Positions 7,587 through 15,712 of a stretch of 64,000 nucleotides of DNA are shown here, in pieces. The translations under genes and the position numbers were made by a program. Location: assembly GCA_014649355.1 (NCBI GenBank), contig BMSW01000006.1:1-64000 (forward strand). The letters run 5' to 3'. Each line of letters begins with the position of its first letter. Within the stretch, counting starts at the first letter, position 1. A model generated the notes under the pieces. That model saw only the letters and a list, made by a program, of their open reading frames with translations, had not been told where the DNA came from and did no database searches. This stretch comes from Streptomyces althioticus (GTDB lineage Bacteria > Actinomycetota > Actinomycetes > Streptomycetales > Streptomycetaceae).

Positions 7587-8153
7587 ATGACGCCCCCCAC
7601 GTCGTCCAGCACCGTGACCCTGAACATCAACGGCGAGAAACACACGCTGACCGTCGACCACCGCACCACCCTGCTCGACGCCCTGCGCGACCGCCTCGAC
7701 CTGACCGGCACCAAGAAGGGCTGCGACCACGGCCAGTGCGGCGCCTGCACCGTCCTCGTCGACGGCCGCCGCACCGTCTCCTGTCTGCAGCTGGCCGTCG
7801 CCTCCGAGGACCGCGACATCACCACCGTCGAGGGCGTCGCCGAAGGCGACCGGCTGCACCCGGTGCAGCAGGCCTTCCTCGACCTCGACGGCTTCCAGTG
7901 CGGCTACTGCACCCCCGGCCAGATCTGTTCGGCCGTCGCCGTCATCGAGGAGCACGCCGCCGGCTGGCCCAGCGCCGTCACCGCGGACGTACGGCCCGAG
8001 GCCGGTCCGCCGCCCCTGACCACCGAGGAGATCAAGGAACGCATGAGCGGCAACCTCTGCCGATGCGGCGCGTACGGCCAGATCGCGCAGGCGGTCGCCC
8101 GTGCCGCCGCCGAGGCGTCCACCGAGAAGCTCACCGAGGAGACCGCCGTATGA
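7587..8153 (+). CDS. Aldehyde oxidoreductase 2Fe-2S subunit (PaoA/YagT-like)
   Basis: A 188-residue small subunit of a xanthine-oxidase-family molybdenum hydroxylase. The plant-ferredoxin cluster uses Cys46, 51, 54 and 66 (GCDHGQCGAC, then C66); the helical cluster uses Cys105, 108, 158 and 160 (CGYC, CRCG). LTGTKKGCDHGQCGAC and SGNLCRCGAYGQI closely resemble E. coli PaoA. It carries electrons from the molybdenum cofactor to FAD. It lacks the twin-arginine leader of E. coli PaoA, so a cytoplasmic site is likely. First gene of a four-gene operon; the stop overlaps the next start (ATGA). Confidence 0.92.
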   Translation: MTPPTSSSTVTLNINGEKHTLTVDHRTTLLDALRDRLDLTGTKKGCDHGQCGACTVLVDGRRTVSCLQLAVASEDRDITTVEGVAEGDRLHPVQQAFLDLDGFQCGYCTPGQICSAVAVIEEHAAGWPSAVTADVRPEAGPPPLTTEEIKERMSGNLCRCGAYGQIAQAVARAAAEASTEKLTEETAV

Positions 8154-9142
8154 GGGAGTTCGACTACCGGCGCGCCGACGACGTCACCGGCGCGGTCGCC
8201 CTGCTGGACGCCGACCCGGACGCCCGCTACCTCGGCGGAGGCACCAACCTCGTCGACCTGATGAAGAACGGTGTCGAGACCCCCGCCCGGCTCGTCGACG
8301 TCCGCTCCCTCCCGCTCGACCGCATCGAGGCCGGTGACGACGGCTCCGTACGCATCGGCGCCACCGTCACCAACAGCGACCTCGCCGCGCACCCGCTGAT
8401 CCGCGACCACTACCCGGCGCTCACCCAGGCCGTGCTGGCCGGCGCCTCCGGGCAGCTCCGCAACATGGCCACCGTCGGCGGCAACCTGCTCCAGCGCACC
8501 CGCTGCGGCTACTTCACCGACATCACCCGGCCCTGCAACAAGCGCGAACCCGGCAGCGGCTGCCCGGCGATCGAAGGGGAGCACCACAACCACGCCGTAC
8601 TCGGCGCGTCCGAGCACTGCGTGGCCGTCCACCCCTCCGACATGGGCGTCGCGCTCACCGCCTTCGACGCCGTCGTCTCCTGGCGGACCGCCGACGGCGC
8701 GGGCGAAGCCCCGCTGAACGACTTCTACCTCCCGGTCGGCGACACCCCGCACCGTGAGACCGTCCTGCCGGCCGGCGCGCTCATCACCCACGTCACCCTG
8801 CCGCCCGCCCGCGTCGCCGCCCGCTCGCGCTACCGCAAGGTCCGCGAACGCGCCTCGTACGCCTTCGCGATCGGCTCGGTCGCCGCCGCGCTGGAGGTGG
8901 CCGACGGCGTCGTCTGCGACGCCCGCCTCGCCCTCGGCGCGGTCGCCTCCCGGCCCTGGCGCGCCCGCCTCGCCGAACGGATCCTCGTCGGCGCGCCCGC
9001 CACCCCCGAGTACTTCACCGCCGCCGCCGACGCCGAACTCGCGGCGGCCCGCCCCCTGCCCCACAACGGCTACAAGGTGACCCTCCTGCGCAACCTCGTC
9101 GTGGCCGTGCTGACCGAACTCGCCGAGGAGACCTCCCGATGA
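8150..9142 (+). CDS. Aldehyde oxidoreductase FAD subunit with extra 4Fe-4S motif (PaoB-like)
   Basis: A 330-residue FAD-binding subunit of the PCMH fold. FAD contacts are YLGGGTNLVDLMK (residues 27-39) and ATVGGNLLQRTRC (107-119). Four cysteines (119, 129, 138, 157; RTRCGYFTD..RPCNKREPGSGC..SEHC) match the additional 4Fe-4S cluster of E. coli PaoB, absent from ordinary xanthine dehydrogenases. C-terminal CO-dehydrogenase-flavoprotein domain from about residue 225. It overlaps both neighbours by 4 bp. The electron acceptor is unknown. Confidence 0.9.
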   Translation: MREFDYRRADDVTGAVALLDADPDARYLGGGTNLVDLMKNGVETPARLVDVRSLPLDRIEAGDDGSVRIGATVTNSDLAAHPLIRDHYPALTQAVLAGASGQLRNMATVGGNLLQRTRCGYFTDITRPCNKREPGSGCPAIEGEHHNHAVLGASEHCVAVHPSDMGVALTAFDAVVSWRTADGAGEAPLNDFYLPVGDTPHRETVLPAGALITHVTLPPARVAARSRYRKVRERASYAFAIGSVAAALEVADGVVCDARLALGAVASRPWRARLAERILVGAPATPEYFTAAADAELAAARPLPHNGYKVTLLRNLVVAVLTELAEETSR

Positions 9143-11271
9143 CCGTCGCACCCCAACGCCCCGCCGCACCCGGCCAGGTCGGCACCGCGCACACCCGCGT
9201 CGAGGGCCGCGACAAGGTCACCGGCGCCGCACGCTACGGCGGCGACATCCCGTTCGCCGGGCTCGCCCACGGCATGCTCGTGCTGTCCACGGTGGCCCGC
9301 GGCCGGATCCGGTCGGTCGACACCGGCCCGGTGCTCGCCATGCCGGGCGTCCTCACCGTCCTTCACCACGGCAACGCCACCCGCCTGAACAGCGATTACA
9401 TCGGCATGCTGGGCATCCCGCCGGACCCGACCGCCGTCGTCTTCCAGCACGACCGCGTCCCGCACGCCGGCTGGCCCGTCGCCCTCGTCGTCGCCGAGAC
9501 GCCCGAGCAGGCGCGGGCGGCCGCCGACGCCCTCACCGTCACGTACGAGCAGGAGCCGCACGACGTCGCGCTCTCCGCGGACCGGCCCGACGCCTACGCC
9601 GCCGACGGGCACATGCCCGGCACCACCGAGAAGGGCGACCTGGAGGCCGAACTCGCCGCCTCCGCGCACGTGGTGGACGCGGAGTACACCACGCCCGAGG
9701 AGCACCACGCCATGATGGAGCCGCACGTGGCGACGGCGTGGTGGGACGGCGGCCGGCTCGACATGGTCGACTCCGACCAGGGCATCACCTGGGTCGCCGA
9801 CGAACTGGCCCGGATGTTCTCCCTCGAGCCGTCCGCGGTGCGGGTCCGCTCCGAGCACGTCGGCGGCGGTTTCGGCAGCAAGGGCGTCCGCGCACCGCAG
9901 GTGGCCGCCGCGATGGCCGCCGCCGAACTGGGCCGCCCGGTGCGGGTGTCCCTGACCCGGCGCCAGATGTTCTCCGTCACCGGCTACCGCAGCCCCACCG
10001 TGCAGCGCGTCCGCCTGGGCGCCGGGGCGGACGGACGGCTGCGCGCCCTGGAGCACACCTCGCTCAACCAGACGTCCACGGTCCACGAGTTCGTCGAGCC
10101 GGGCGCGGGCGTGGCCCGCACGATGTACGACGCCGTCGCCCACCGCACCGAGAACCGCGTCGTGCGCCTGGACGTGCCGTCCCCGACGTGGATGCGGGCG
10201 CCCGGCGAGGCGCCCGGGTCGTTCGCGCTGGAGTGCGCCCTCGACGAACTGGCCGAGAAGTGCGGCGTCGACCCGATCGAACTGCGGCTGCGCAACGAAC
10301 CCGAGACCGGGCCGGTCAGCGGGCTGCCGTTCGCCGGACGCAACCTCGCCGCCTGCTTCCGCGAGGGCGCCCGCCGTTTCGGCTGGGACGGCCGGGACCC
10401 GCGCCCCGGCGTGCGCCGCGACGGACGGTGGCTGGTCGGTACCGGCACGGCCGCCGCGTCCTTCCCCGCGGGCACCCTGCCGTCCACGGCCGCGGTGACC
10501 GCGGAGCCCGGCGGCACCTTCACCGTCCGCATCTCCGCCTCCGACATCGGCACCGGGGCGCGCACGGCGCTGACCCTGATCGCCGCCGACGCGCTGCGGG
10601 TGCCGTCGGAACGCGTCGACGTGCGCCTCGGCGACAGCGACTTCGGCCCGTCGGGCATCGCCGCCGGCTCCATGGGCACACGCTCCTGGGGCTGGGCGGT
10701 CGCGGCGGCCGCCGAGGAGCTGCGCGAACGTCTCGTACCGGGCGTCGAGTTGCCCCCGGAGGGCATCACCGTACGGTCCGACACCACCGCGGCGATCGCC
10801 GCCCTGGCGGCCAAGGAACGGCACACCTGGGGCGCCCAGTTCGCCGAGGCCGCCGTCGACGTCACCACCGGTGAGGTCCGGGTGCGGCGCATGCTCGGCG
10901 TCTTCGCCGCCGGCCGGATCATCAACCCGCTGACCGCCCGCAACCAGCTCGTCGGCGGGATGACCTGGGGGATCTCCATGGCCCTGCACGAGGAGGCGGT
11001 CCGCGACCCGGCCTCCGGCGCGCTCTACGGCGCCGACCTGGCCGGCTACCACGTCGCCACCCACGCGGACGTGCCCCCGGAGGTCGAGGCCGTGTGGGTC
11101 GACGACCACGACCCCGACGACCCCGTCGGCATCAAAGGCATCGGCGAGGTCGGCATCGTGGGAGCGGCGGCCGCCGTCGCCAACGCGGTGTGGCACGCCA
11201 CGGGGGTGCGGCACCGCGGTCTGCCGATCCGCCCGGACCGCGTCCTGCGGGCGGGAGGTCCGCATGCTTGA
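9139..11271 (+). CDS. Aldehyde oxidoreductase molybdopterin subunit (PaoC-like)
   Basis: A 710-residue catalytic subunit binding the molybdenum cofactor. The N-terminal Ald_Xan_dh hammerhead domain includes VEGRDKVTGAARYGGDIPF; the large molybdenum-binding domain begins near residue 150 and contains VGGGFGSKG and APGEAPGSFALECALDELA. The general-base Glu is in GIKGIGEVGIVGAAAAVANA near the C-terminus. Family enzymes oxidise aldehydes or N-heterocycles to acids or oxo compounds with water as oxygen donor. The PaoABC-like neighbours point to aromatic or bulky aldehydes, by analogy only. It overlaps the XdhC gene by 8 bp. Confidence 0.92.
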   Translation: MTVAPQRPAAPGQVGTAHTRVEGRDKVTGAARYGGDIPFAGLAHGMLVLSTVARGRIRSVDTGPVLAMPGVLTVLHHGNATRLNSDYIGMLGIPPDPTAVVFQHDRVPHAGWPVALVVAETPEQARAAADALTVTYEQEPHDVALSADRPDAYAADGHMPGTTEKGDLEAELAASAHVVDAEYTTPEEHHAMMEPHVATAWWDGGRLDMVDSDQGITWVADELARMFSLEPSAVRVRSEHVGGGFGSKGVRAPQVAAAMAAAELGRPVRVSLTRRQMFSVTGYRSPTVQRVRLGAGADGRLRALEHTSLNQTSTVHEFVEPGAGVARTMYDAVAHRTENRVVRLDVPSPTWMRAPGEAPGSFALECALDELAEKCGVDPIELRLRNEPETGPVSGLPFAGRNLAACFREGARRFGWDGRDPRPGVRRDGRWLVGTGTAAASFPAGTLPSTAAVTAEPGGTFTVRISASDIGTGARTALTLIAADALRVPSERVDVRLGDSDFGPSGIAAGSMGTRSWGWAVAAAAEELRERLVPGVELPPEGITVRSDTTAAIAALAAKERHTWGAQFAEAAVDVTTGEVRVRRMLGVFAAGRIINPLTARNQLVGGMTWGISMALHEEAVRDPASGALYGADLAGYHVATHADVPPEVEAVWVDDHDPDDPVGIKGIGEVGIVGAAAAVANAVWHATGVRHRGLPIRPDRVLRAGGPHA

Positions 11272-12403
11272 CCTCGCCGGTGACCTGCGGCGCTGGCTGG
11301 AAGAAGGCAGGGAGTTCGCGGTGGCCACGGTCGTCTCCGTGGGCGGCAGCGCGCCGCGCGGCCCCGGCGCCGCCCTCGCCGTCGACGCCGATGGCACGGT
11401 GATCGGCTCGGTGTCCGGCGGCTGCGTCGAGGGCGCGGTGTACGACCTGTGCCAGGAGGCCCTCGCGGACGGGCGGGCGAGGACCGAGCGGTTCGGCTAC
11501 AGCGACGAGGACGCCTTCGCGGTCGGCCTGACCTGCGGCGGCACGATCGAGGTGCTGGTCACGCCGGCCGGCGCGGGCAGCCCCGTCCGGCCGGTGCTGG
11601 AGTCCGCCCTCGCGGACCTGCCCGGGGGCGGGCCGGGCGCGCTGGCGTGGGTCACGGACGGCCCGGCGGACCTGCTGGGCCGCGTACTCCTCGTCCGCCC
11701 CGACGGCACGTACGACGGCGGTCTCGGCGGCGCGGCGGAACTGGACCGCGCCGCCGCCGCGGCGGCCCGTGACCTGCTGGACGCGGGCAGCACGGGAACG
11801 GTCACGGTCGGACCGGGCGCGGACGCCTACTGCGAGGGACGCCCGACCCTCTTCGTCCAGTCGTCCGTGCCCCCGCCCCGCATGATCGTGTTCGGCGCGG
11901 TCGACTTCGCGGCGGCACTGGTACGGGTGGGAGCCTTCCTGGGCTACCACGTCACCGTGTGCGACGCGCGGCCCGTGTTCGCGACCCGGGCCCGCTTCCC
12001 CGAGGCGGACGAGATCGTCGTCGACTGGCCGCATCGCTATCTGCGCACCACACGGACCGACGCCCGCACGGTGCTGTGCGTGCTGACGCACGACGCCAAG
12101 TTCGACGTGCCGCTGCTGGAGGTGGCGCTGCGGCTGCCGGTCGCGTACGTCGGCGCGATGGGCTCCCGCCGCACCCACACCGACCGCCTGCGCCGCCTGC
12201 GTGAGGCGGGGGTGGGGGAGCGGTCCCTGTCCCGCCTGCGCTCCCCGATCGGCCTGGACCTGGGCGCCCGCACCCCGGAGGAGACGGCGCTCTCCATCGC
12301 GGCGGAGATAGTGGCGACCCGCCACGGCGGCACAGGAGCGCCCCTGACGACGACGACCACACCGATCCACCGTGAGGGGCGTGCGGCTCCGGCGGCGGCG
12401 TGA
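11264..12403 (+). CDS. XdhC-family molybdenum cofactor insertion protein
   Basis: A 379-residue maturation factor. The N-terminal XdhC domain carries the conserved GSAPRGPGAALAV and SVSGGCVEGAV; the C-terminal Rossmann domain runs from about 210 (MIVFGAVDFAAALVRVGAFL, YVGAMGSRRTHTDR, IGLDLGARTPEETALSI). XdhC/PaoD proteins bind and modify the molybdenum cofactor before inserting it into their cognate hydroxylase, here surely the three upstream subunits, with which it is translationally coupled. It is the last gene of the operon. Confidence 0.92.
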   Translation: MLDLAGDLRRWLEEGREFAVATVVSVGGSAPRGPGAALAVDADGTVIGSVSGGCVEGAVYDLCQEALADGRARTERFGYSDEDAFAVGLTCGGTIEVLVTPAGAGSPVRPVLESALADLPGGGPGALAWVTDGPADLLGRVLLVRPDGTYDGGLGGAAELDRAAAAAARDLLDAGSTGTVTVGPGADAYCEGRPTLFVQSSVPPPRMIVFGAVDFAAALVRVGAFLGYHVTVCDARPVFATRARFPEADEIVVDWPHRYLRTTRTDARTVLCVLTHDAKFDVPLLEVALRLPVAYVGAMGSRRTHTDRLRRLREAGVGERSLSRLRSPIGLDLGARTPEETALSIAAEIVATRHGGTGAPLTTTTTPIHREGRAAPAAA

Positions 12404-12445
12404 GCGAAACCCTCCGGGGCGCGTCCGGCGGGGGGCGGGTCGCCA

Positions 12446-12487
12446 CCCGGAGCCCGGAGCCCGGAGCCCGGAGTCCGGAGCCCGGAA
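12446..12487. repeat. Six tandem copies of a 7-bp unit (CCCGGAG)
   Basis: Units CCCGGAG x4, TCCGGAG, CCCGGAA in direct tandem. A 7-bp period would shift the reading frame at each copy, in keeping with noncoding DNA. Probably a slippage-generated microsatellite that varies between strains. Confidence 0.8.
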
Positions 12488-12756
12488 CCGGGCGGCAAGT
12501 CCTCCGTGGCTCGCCCGTCTCCCGGCAGGCAGGCCCGGACCGTTGCCGCCCAGCAGGCCCGAAGCCCCGGGGTGCGGGTGACGAGCCGGGGCCCGAGGCA
12601 CGGGTAGCGAGCCGGAGCCCGAGCCTCGTGTTCCGGGGCGCAATCCCGGGGCGCTGGGCGGAGGTCGTGCGGCCCGGCTCTCGGCGGCCGAGCGCAGCAC
12701 GCGGGAGGCCGGTTGCCGGCGGGAAGGGTCGTGGGGTTCGCGCCGCCGCGTACGGC

Positions 12757-12790
12757 GAAGGGGCCGGAAGCGTGTGCTTCCGGCCCCTTC
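12757..12790 (-). terminator. Perfect 15-bp stem terminator-type hairpin
   Basis: GAAGGGGCCGGAAGC, loop GTGT, then the exact complement. It lies 13 nt past the stop codon of the leftward FMN reductase gene and faces the rightward XdhC operon, so it can serve both. There is no T-tract, usual for streptomycete terminators. Confidence 0.8.
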
Positions 12791-12802
12791 GGGGGTGTGT
12801 CG

Positions 12803-13369
12803 TCAGGCGGCGGCCTGCTCGCCGTCGACCAGGGCGTGCAGGCGGTTGAGGACCTCCGTCAGCTGCTCGGCGACCTCGGCGTCGTCCGCCGGGTGGGTCT
12901 CGGCGAAGCGGGTCACGGAGCCGGGGATGGCCAGCTTGAGCTCCTCGACGACCTTGCCGCCGGCGATGCCCACGGCCTTGCGGGTCTCGTCCTGCGCCCA
13001 GACGCCGCCGTACTGGCCGAAGGCGGTGCCGGCGACGACGACCGGCTTCCCGCCGATGGCCCCGGCGCCGAACGGCCGGGACAGCCAGTCGATGGCGTTC
13101 TTCAGCACGGCCGGGATGGTGCCGTTGTACTCGGGCGTGAAGAGCAGCAGCGCGTCCGCGCCCGCGGCGGCCTCACGCAGCTGGGCGGCGGCGGCCGGCA
13201 CGGTGCCCTCGACGTCGATGTCCTCGTTGTAGAACGGGATCTCCGCCAGCCCCTCGTGCACCGCGATCTCGACGCCCTCGGGCGCGAGCTTCACCGCGGC
13301 CTCGGCCAGCTGACGGTTGTGCGAACCGGCGCGGAGGCTGCCGACGAGGGCGAGGATGCGAACAGACAT
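12803..13369 (-). CDS. NAD(P)H-dependent FMN reductase (quinone/azo/chromate reductase family)
   Basis: A 188-residue flavodoxin-fold protein. FMN phosphate loop GSLRAGSHNRQLA (about residues 10-22) and flavin-contact motif TPEYNGTIPAVLKNAIDWLSRP (about 78-99) define the family, which reduces quinones, azo dyes or chromate with NAD(P)H. ATG is preceded by TGGAG with 7 nt spacing. It is divergent from the TetR gene at 13493, with two matching inverted repeats between them, implying substrate-inducible control. Physiological substrate unknown. Confidence 0.9.
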   Translation of the reverse strand: MSVRILALVGSLRAGSHNRQLAEAAVKLAPEGVEIAVHEGLAEIPFYNEDIDVEGTVPAAAAQLREAAAGADALLLFTPEYNGTIPAVLKNAIDWLSRPFGAGAIGGKPVVVAGTAFGQYGGVWAQDETRKAVGIAGGKVVEELKLAIPGSVTRFAETHPADDAEVAEQLTEVLNRLHALVDGEQAAA

Positions 13370-13410
13370 GAGGAAACTCCAGGGGGGTGGACTACGACCT
13401 GAGACACAAT

Positions 13411-13426
13411 GCGGACCGGGGTCCGC
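13411..13426. promoter_or_regulatory. Operator-like repeat 1 (GCGGAC-N4-GTCCGC)
   Basis: Perfect 6-bp inverted repeat spaced by 4 nt in the FMN reductase/TetR divergent region. It shares the core GGAC-N4-GTCC with the second site at 13448-13463, centres 37 bp apart. Inferred target of the adjacent TetR. Confidence 0.65.
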
Positions 13427-13447
13427 TTTGCAGTTGTAGCACTTGAA

Positions 13448-13463
13448 CCGGACTACGGTCCAG
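13448..13463. promoter_or_regulatory. Operator-like repeat 2 (GGAC-TACG-GTCC)
   Basis: Second GGAC-N4-GTCC site, 30 bp upstream of the TetR ATG. The TetR gene has no clear ribosome site, so this repeat probably overlaps its core promoter, giving autorepression. Confidence 0.6.
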
Positions 13464-13492
13464 TTTCATTCCCGATGCTTTACGCTGGCTTC

Positions 13493-14146
13493 ATGTCCGC
13501 CGCGCCACCGTCCGCACCGACCCCGCCGGAGCCGGTCGAGCCCCCGCAGCTGCTGAAGCTGGGTCTCGACGACGAGCCCTGCCTGCGCGCCGACGCCGCC
13601 CGCAACCGGGCCCGGCTGCTGGAGGCGGCCGCCGGACTTGTCGCGGCGCGCGGCGCCGACGCCGTCACCATGGAGGAGGTCGCCGCCGCGGCCGGTGTCG
13701 GCAAGGGCACCGTCTTCCGCCGCTTCGGCGACCGTACCGGCCTGCTCATGGCCCTCCTCGACCACAGTGAGAAGAAGCTCCAGGCCGCCTTCCTCAACGG
13801 CCCCCCGCCGCTGGGCCCGGGCGCGCCCCCGGCCGAACGGCTGCGCGCCTTCGGCCGCGCCGCCCTGCGCCGCACCGTGGAGGACCTGAAGCTGCAGCTC
13901 GCGGCCGAACCGGACGCGGGCCGCCGCTTCACCGTCCCGCCCTACCGGGTGCGGCACCACCACGTCGCGCTGCTGCTGCGCCAGGCGGTCCCGGACGCCG
14001 ACTGCGACGTGCTCGCCCACACGCTGCTGGCCCAGCTCGACCCCGCCCTGATCCACCACCTGATGCACCAGTGCGGGATGCCGCCGCAGCGTCTCGAGGA
14101 CGCCTGGGCCGATCTCGTCGACCGGATCACCGGCACCCCCGCCTGA
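13493..14146 (+). CDS. TetR-family repressor, partner of the FMN reductase gene
   Basis: A 217-residue TetR regulator with a Pro-rich N-terminal arm (about 25 residues). The HTH is at about 35-82 (NRARLLEAAAGLVAARGADA, VTMEEVAAAAGVGKGTVFRRFG). The ligand domain is C-terminal and His-rich near the end (HHLMHQCG). No Shine-Dalgarno is visible and a -10-like TACGCT lies just upstream, so the mRNA may be leaderless. Divergent arrangement and paired repeats argue that it represses the 12803-13369 reductase. Confidence 0.9.
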   Translation: MSAAPPSAPTPPEPVEPPQLLKLGLDDEPCLRADAARNRARLLEAAAGLVAARGADAVTMEEVAAAAGVGKGTVFRRFGDRTGLLMALLDHSEKKLQAAFLNGPPPLGPGAPPAERLRAFGRAALRRTVEDLKLQLAAEPDAGRRFTVPPYRVRHHHVALLLRQAVPDADCDVLAHTLLAQLDPALIHHLMHQCGMPPQRLEDAWADLVDRITGTPA

Positions 14147-14215
14147 CCTCCGCGAACGCGCCCGCGCGCTTTCTCAACTCCCCCGCGTGAAGGGCTTGTT
14201 ACGGCTTCTGCAAAG

Positions 14216-15265
14216 ATGCCGTACGTCATGGTGCAGATACCGAATCCGCCCGCGCCCGCGCCCCCCGCACCGACGCGCTCCGTGCCGACGAGCGCCGATG
14301 TGGCCCGCCTGGCCGGCGTCTCGCGCGCGACCGTCTCCTACGTGCTGAACAACGCCCGCGCCGTCCGGATCAGCGAGCCCACCCGCCGCCGCGTCCGCGA
14401 GGCCGCGCGCGAACTCGGGTACGTCCCGCACGCGGCCGCCCGCAGCCTGCGCGCCGGGCACAGCCGCATGGTCCTGATGCCCGCGCCCGCGTTCCCCGTG
14501 GGCCCGCTCTACAGGAGGTTCATCGACGAACTGCAGACCGCGCTGAGCCTGCTCGACTACACCGTCGTCCAGTACGGCACCATCGGCGTCCACGACGACG
14601 AGGCCGCCCGCGCCTGGGCGGAGCTGCGCCCGGTCGCCGTGCTCGTGCCCGGCTCCGGGCTCGGCCCGCGCGGCGTCGAGGTGCTCAAGCGCTCCGGCGC
14701 GCGGGCCGTCGTCACCCTCGGCCCCGAGACCGTGGAGGGCGCGCACGCGCTGCTCATGGACCACGACGTGGTCGGGTACAGCGCGGGCGCCCACCTGTTC
14801 GACACGGGGCGCCGCCGGATCGGCGTGGTCGTACCGGGGGAGCGGGGGCTGGACACGTTCTCCGCGCCGCGGCTGGCAGGGGTACGGGCCGCCGTGCGCG
14901 GCACGGACGCGACGGTGACCGAGCTGCCGCTCGCCTACGACGAGGAGGCGGCGGCGTCGCTCGCCGCGCGCTGGCGGGGCCTCGGGCTCGACTCGGTGTT
15001 CACGTACAACGACGAGTACGCGATGCTGCTGATGCGGGCGCTGCAGGACGAGGGGATCCGCATCCCCGAGGAGACGGCGGTGGTCGGCGCGGACGACCTG
15101 ATGCTGGGGCGGCTGCTGCGGCCCCGGCTGAGCACGGTCCACCTGGAACTGCCGTCCGGCCAGGAACTGGCGGACCTGGTCGACCGAGCGGTCCAGGACC
15201 CGTCGGCGTCACCGGAGACGCACAAGGTGCTGGGCGCGCAGGTAATCCGCCGGGATTCCACCTGA
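14216..15265 (+). CDS. LacI-family transcriptional regulator (orphan)
   Basis: About 349 residues. The LacI HTH and hinge are TSADVARLAGVSRATVSYVL, then RRRVREAARELGYVPHAAAR and SLRAG; the periplasmic-binding-like domain follows from about 80. The ATG at 14228 (MVQIPNPP) is an equally good start; neither has a ribosome site. No sugar transporter or catabolic gene adjoins it, unlike the second LacI gene at 41961, so its regulon is elsewhere. The next DNA is a repeat-rich gap. Confidence 0.88.
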   Translation: MPYVMVQIPNPPAPAPPAPTRSVPTSADVARLAGVSRATVSYVLNNARAVRISEPTRRRVREAARELGYVPHAAARSLRAGHSRMVLMPAPAFPVGPLYRRFIDELQTALSLLDYTVVQYGTIGVHDDEAARAWAELRPVAVLVPGSGLGPRGVEVLKRSGARAVVTLGPETVEGAHALLMDHDVVGYSAGAHLFDTGRRRIGVVVPGERGLDTFSAPRLAGVRAAVRGTDATVTELPLAYDEEAAASLAARWRGLGLDSVFTYNDEYAMLLMRALQDEGIRIPEETAVVGADDLMLGRLLRPRLSTVHLELPSGQELADLVDRAVQDPSASPETHKVLGAQVIRRDST

Positions 15266-15280
15266 CGGCTTTCCGCCGTC

Positions 15281-15327
15281 CGCGGGCAGTTGTGCCGCTG
15301 GGGCGACGGGTGGGCGTAGGTGGCACC
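15281..15327 (+). repeat. 45-bp module, copy 1
   Basis: Begins CGCGGGCAGTTGTGCCGCTG and ends in GTGGCACC. It differs from copy 2 at only a few positions, with a 2-base indel after GGGGCG. Confidence 0.75.
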
Positions 15328-15381
15328 TTTGCACCGCGTGCCGGCTGCGGTTTGGTGCCCTGCGGTTTAGGGGGTGCTTCG

Positions 15382-15439
15382 CATTGTCGTTCGCCGGGTG
15401 CGGGCTGTCGGGGGCTGGTCGCGCAGTTCCTCGCGCCCC
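15382..15439 (-). repeat. Dispersed intergenic repeat, copy A
   Basis: Read on the minus strand it contains AACTGCGCGACCAGCCCCC followed by CCCGCACCCG and CGA, nearly the same as 35210-35262 on the plus strand, 20 kb away. The shared 19-base core is exact. I recall close relatives in many Streptomyces intergenic regions, from memory and not searched. Confidence 0.75.
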
Positions 15440-15456
15440 TTTGGGGCGCTTCCGCC

Positions 15457-15504
15457 CGCGGGCGGTCGTGCCGCTGGGGCGGCACGGGTGGGCGCGACGG
15501 CACC
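15457..15504 (+). repeat. 45-bp module, copy 2
   Basis: CCGCGGGCGGTCGTGCCGCT followed by GGGGCGGCACGGGTGGGCG; direct repeat of 15281-15327. Confidence 0.75.
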
Positions 15505-15595
15505 CCGCAAGCGCCGGGCTGCGCTCCGTCCCCCGGCCAGGTCGCTCACCTCGCTCGTATACGTACGGCGGCATGATCCCCGCGTTGGCAGGTTG

Positions 15596-15644
15596 CCGTC
15601 CGCGCCCACCGTGGCGCCCTGAGCGGCACGACTGCCCGCGGTCG
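15596..15644 (-). repeat. 45-bp module, copy 3 (inverted)
   Basis: Its reverse complement reads GCGGGCAGTCGTGCCGCTCA then GGGCGCCACGGTGGGCGCGG, an inverted copy of the same module. Together with copy 2 it frames about 90 bp that could form a large cruciform or structured RNA. Confidence 0.7.
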
Positions 15645-15712
15645 GGTGTGTCCGGCGGGCGTCGCGGCGCGCCACCCGTTCTGATCACGCGCCTCGCCGC
15701 ATCAGCGACGCC

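Larger units (their letters stand above)
12404..12802. other. 399-bp noncoding gap with tandem heptamers and a long hairpin
   Basis: Between the XdhC gene and the convergent FMN reductase. It contains a 7-bp tandem repeat (12446-12487), further dispersed GGAGCCCG/GCCCGAG fragments to about 12630, and a perfect 15-bp stem hairpin at its right edge. Open frames here are low-complexity and have no domain or ribosome site; I see no gene. Confidence 0.7.
15266..15712. other. 447-bp noncoding repeat-rich gap
   Basis: No credible gene. It is a mosaic of repeated segments: three copies of a 45-bp module (two direct, one inverted), a segment matching 35210-35262, a GCGCCCC-TTT-GGGGCGC hairpin at 15433-15449 and a palindromic CGTATACGTACG stretch near 15556. 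The composition suggests an old dispersed intergenic element that accumulated copies between the LacI and thioredoxin genes. Confidence 0.75.

Noticed and set aside
12400..12849. Plus-strand frame downstream of the XdhC gene
   Set aside because: Encoded residues are products of the heptamer repeat and the terminator hairpin; no ribosome site or domain.
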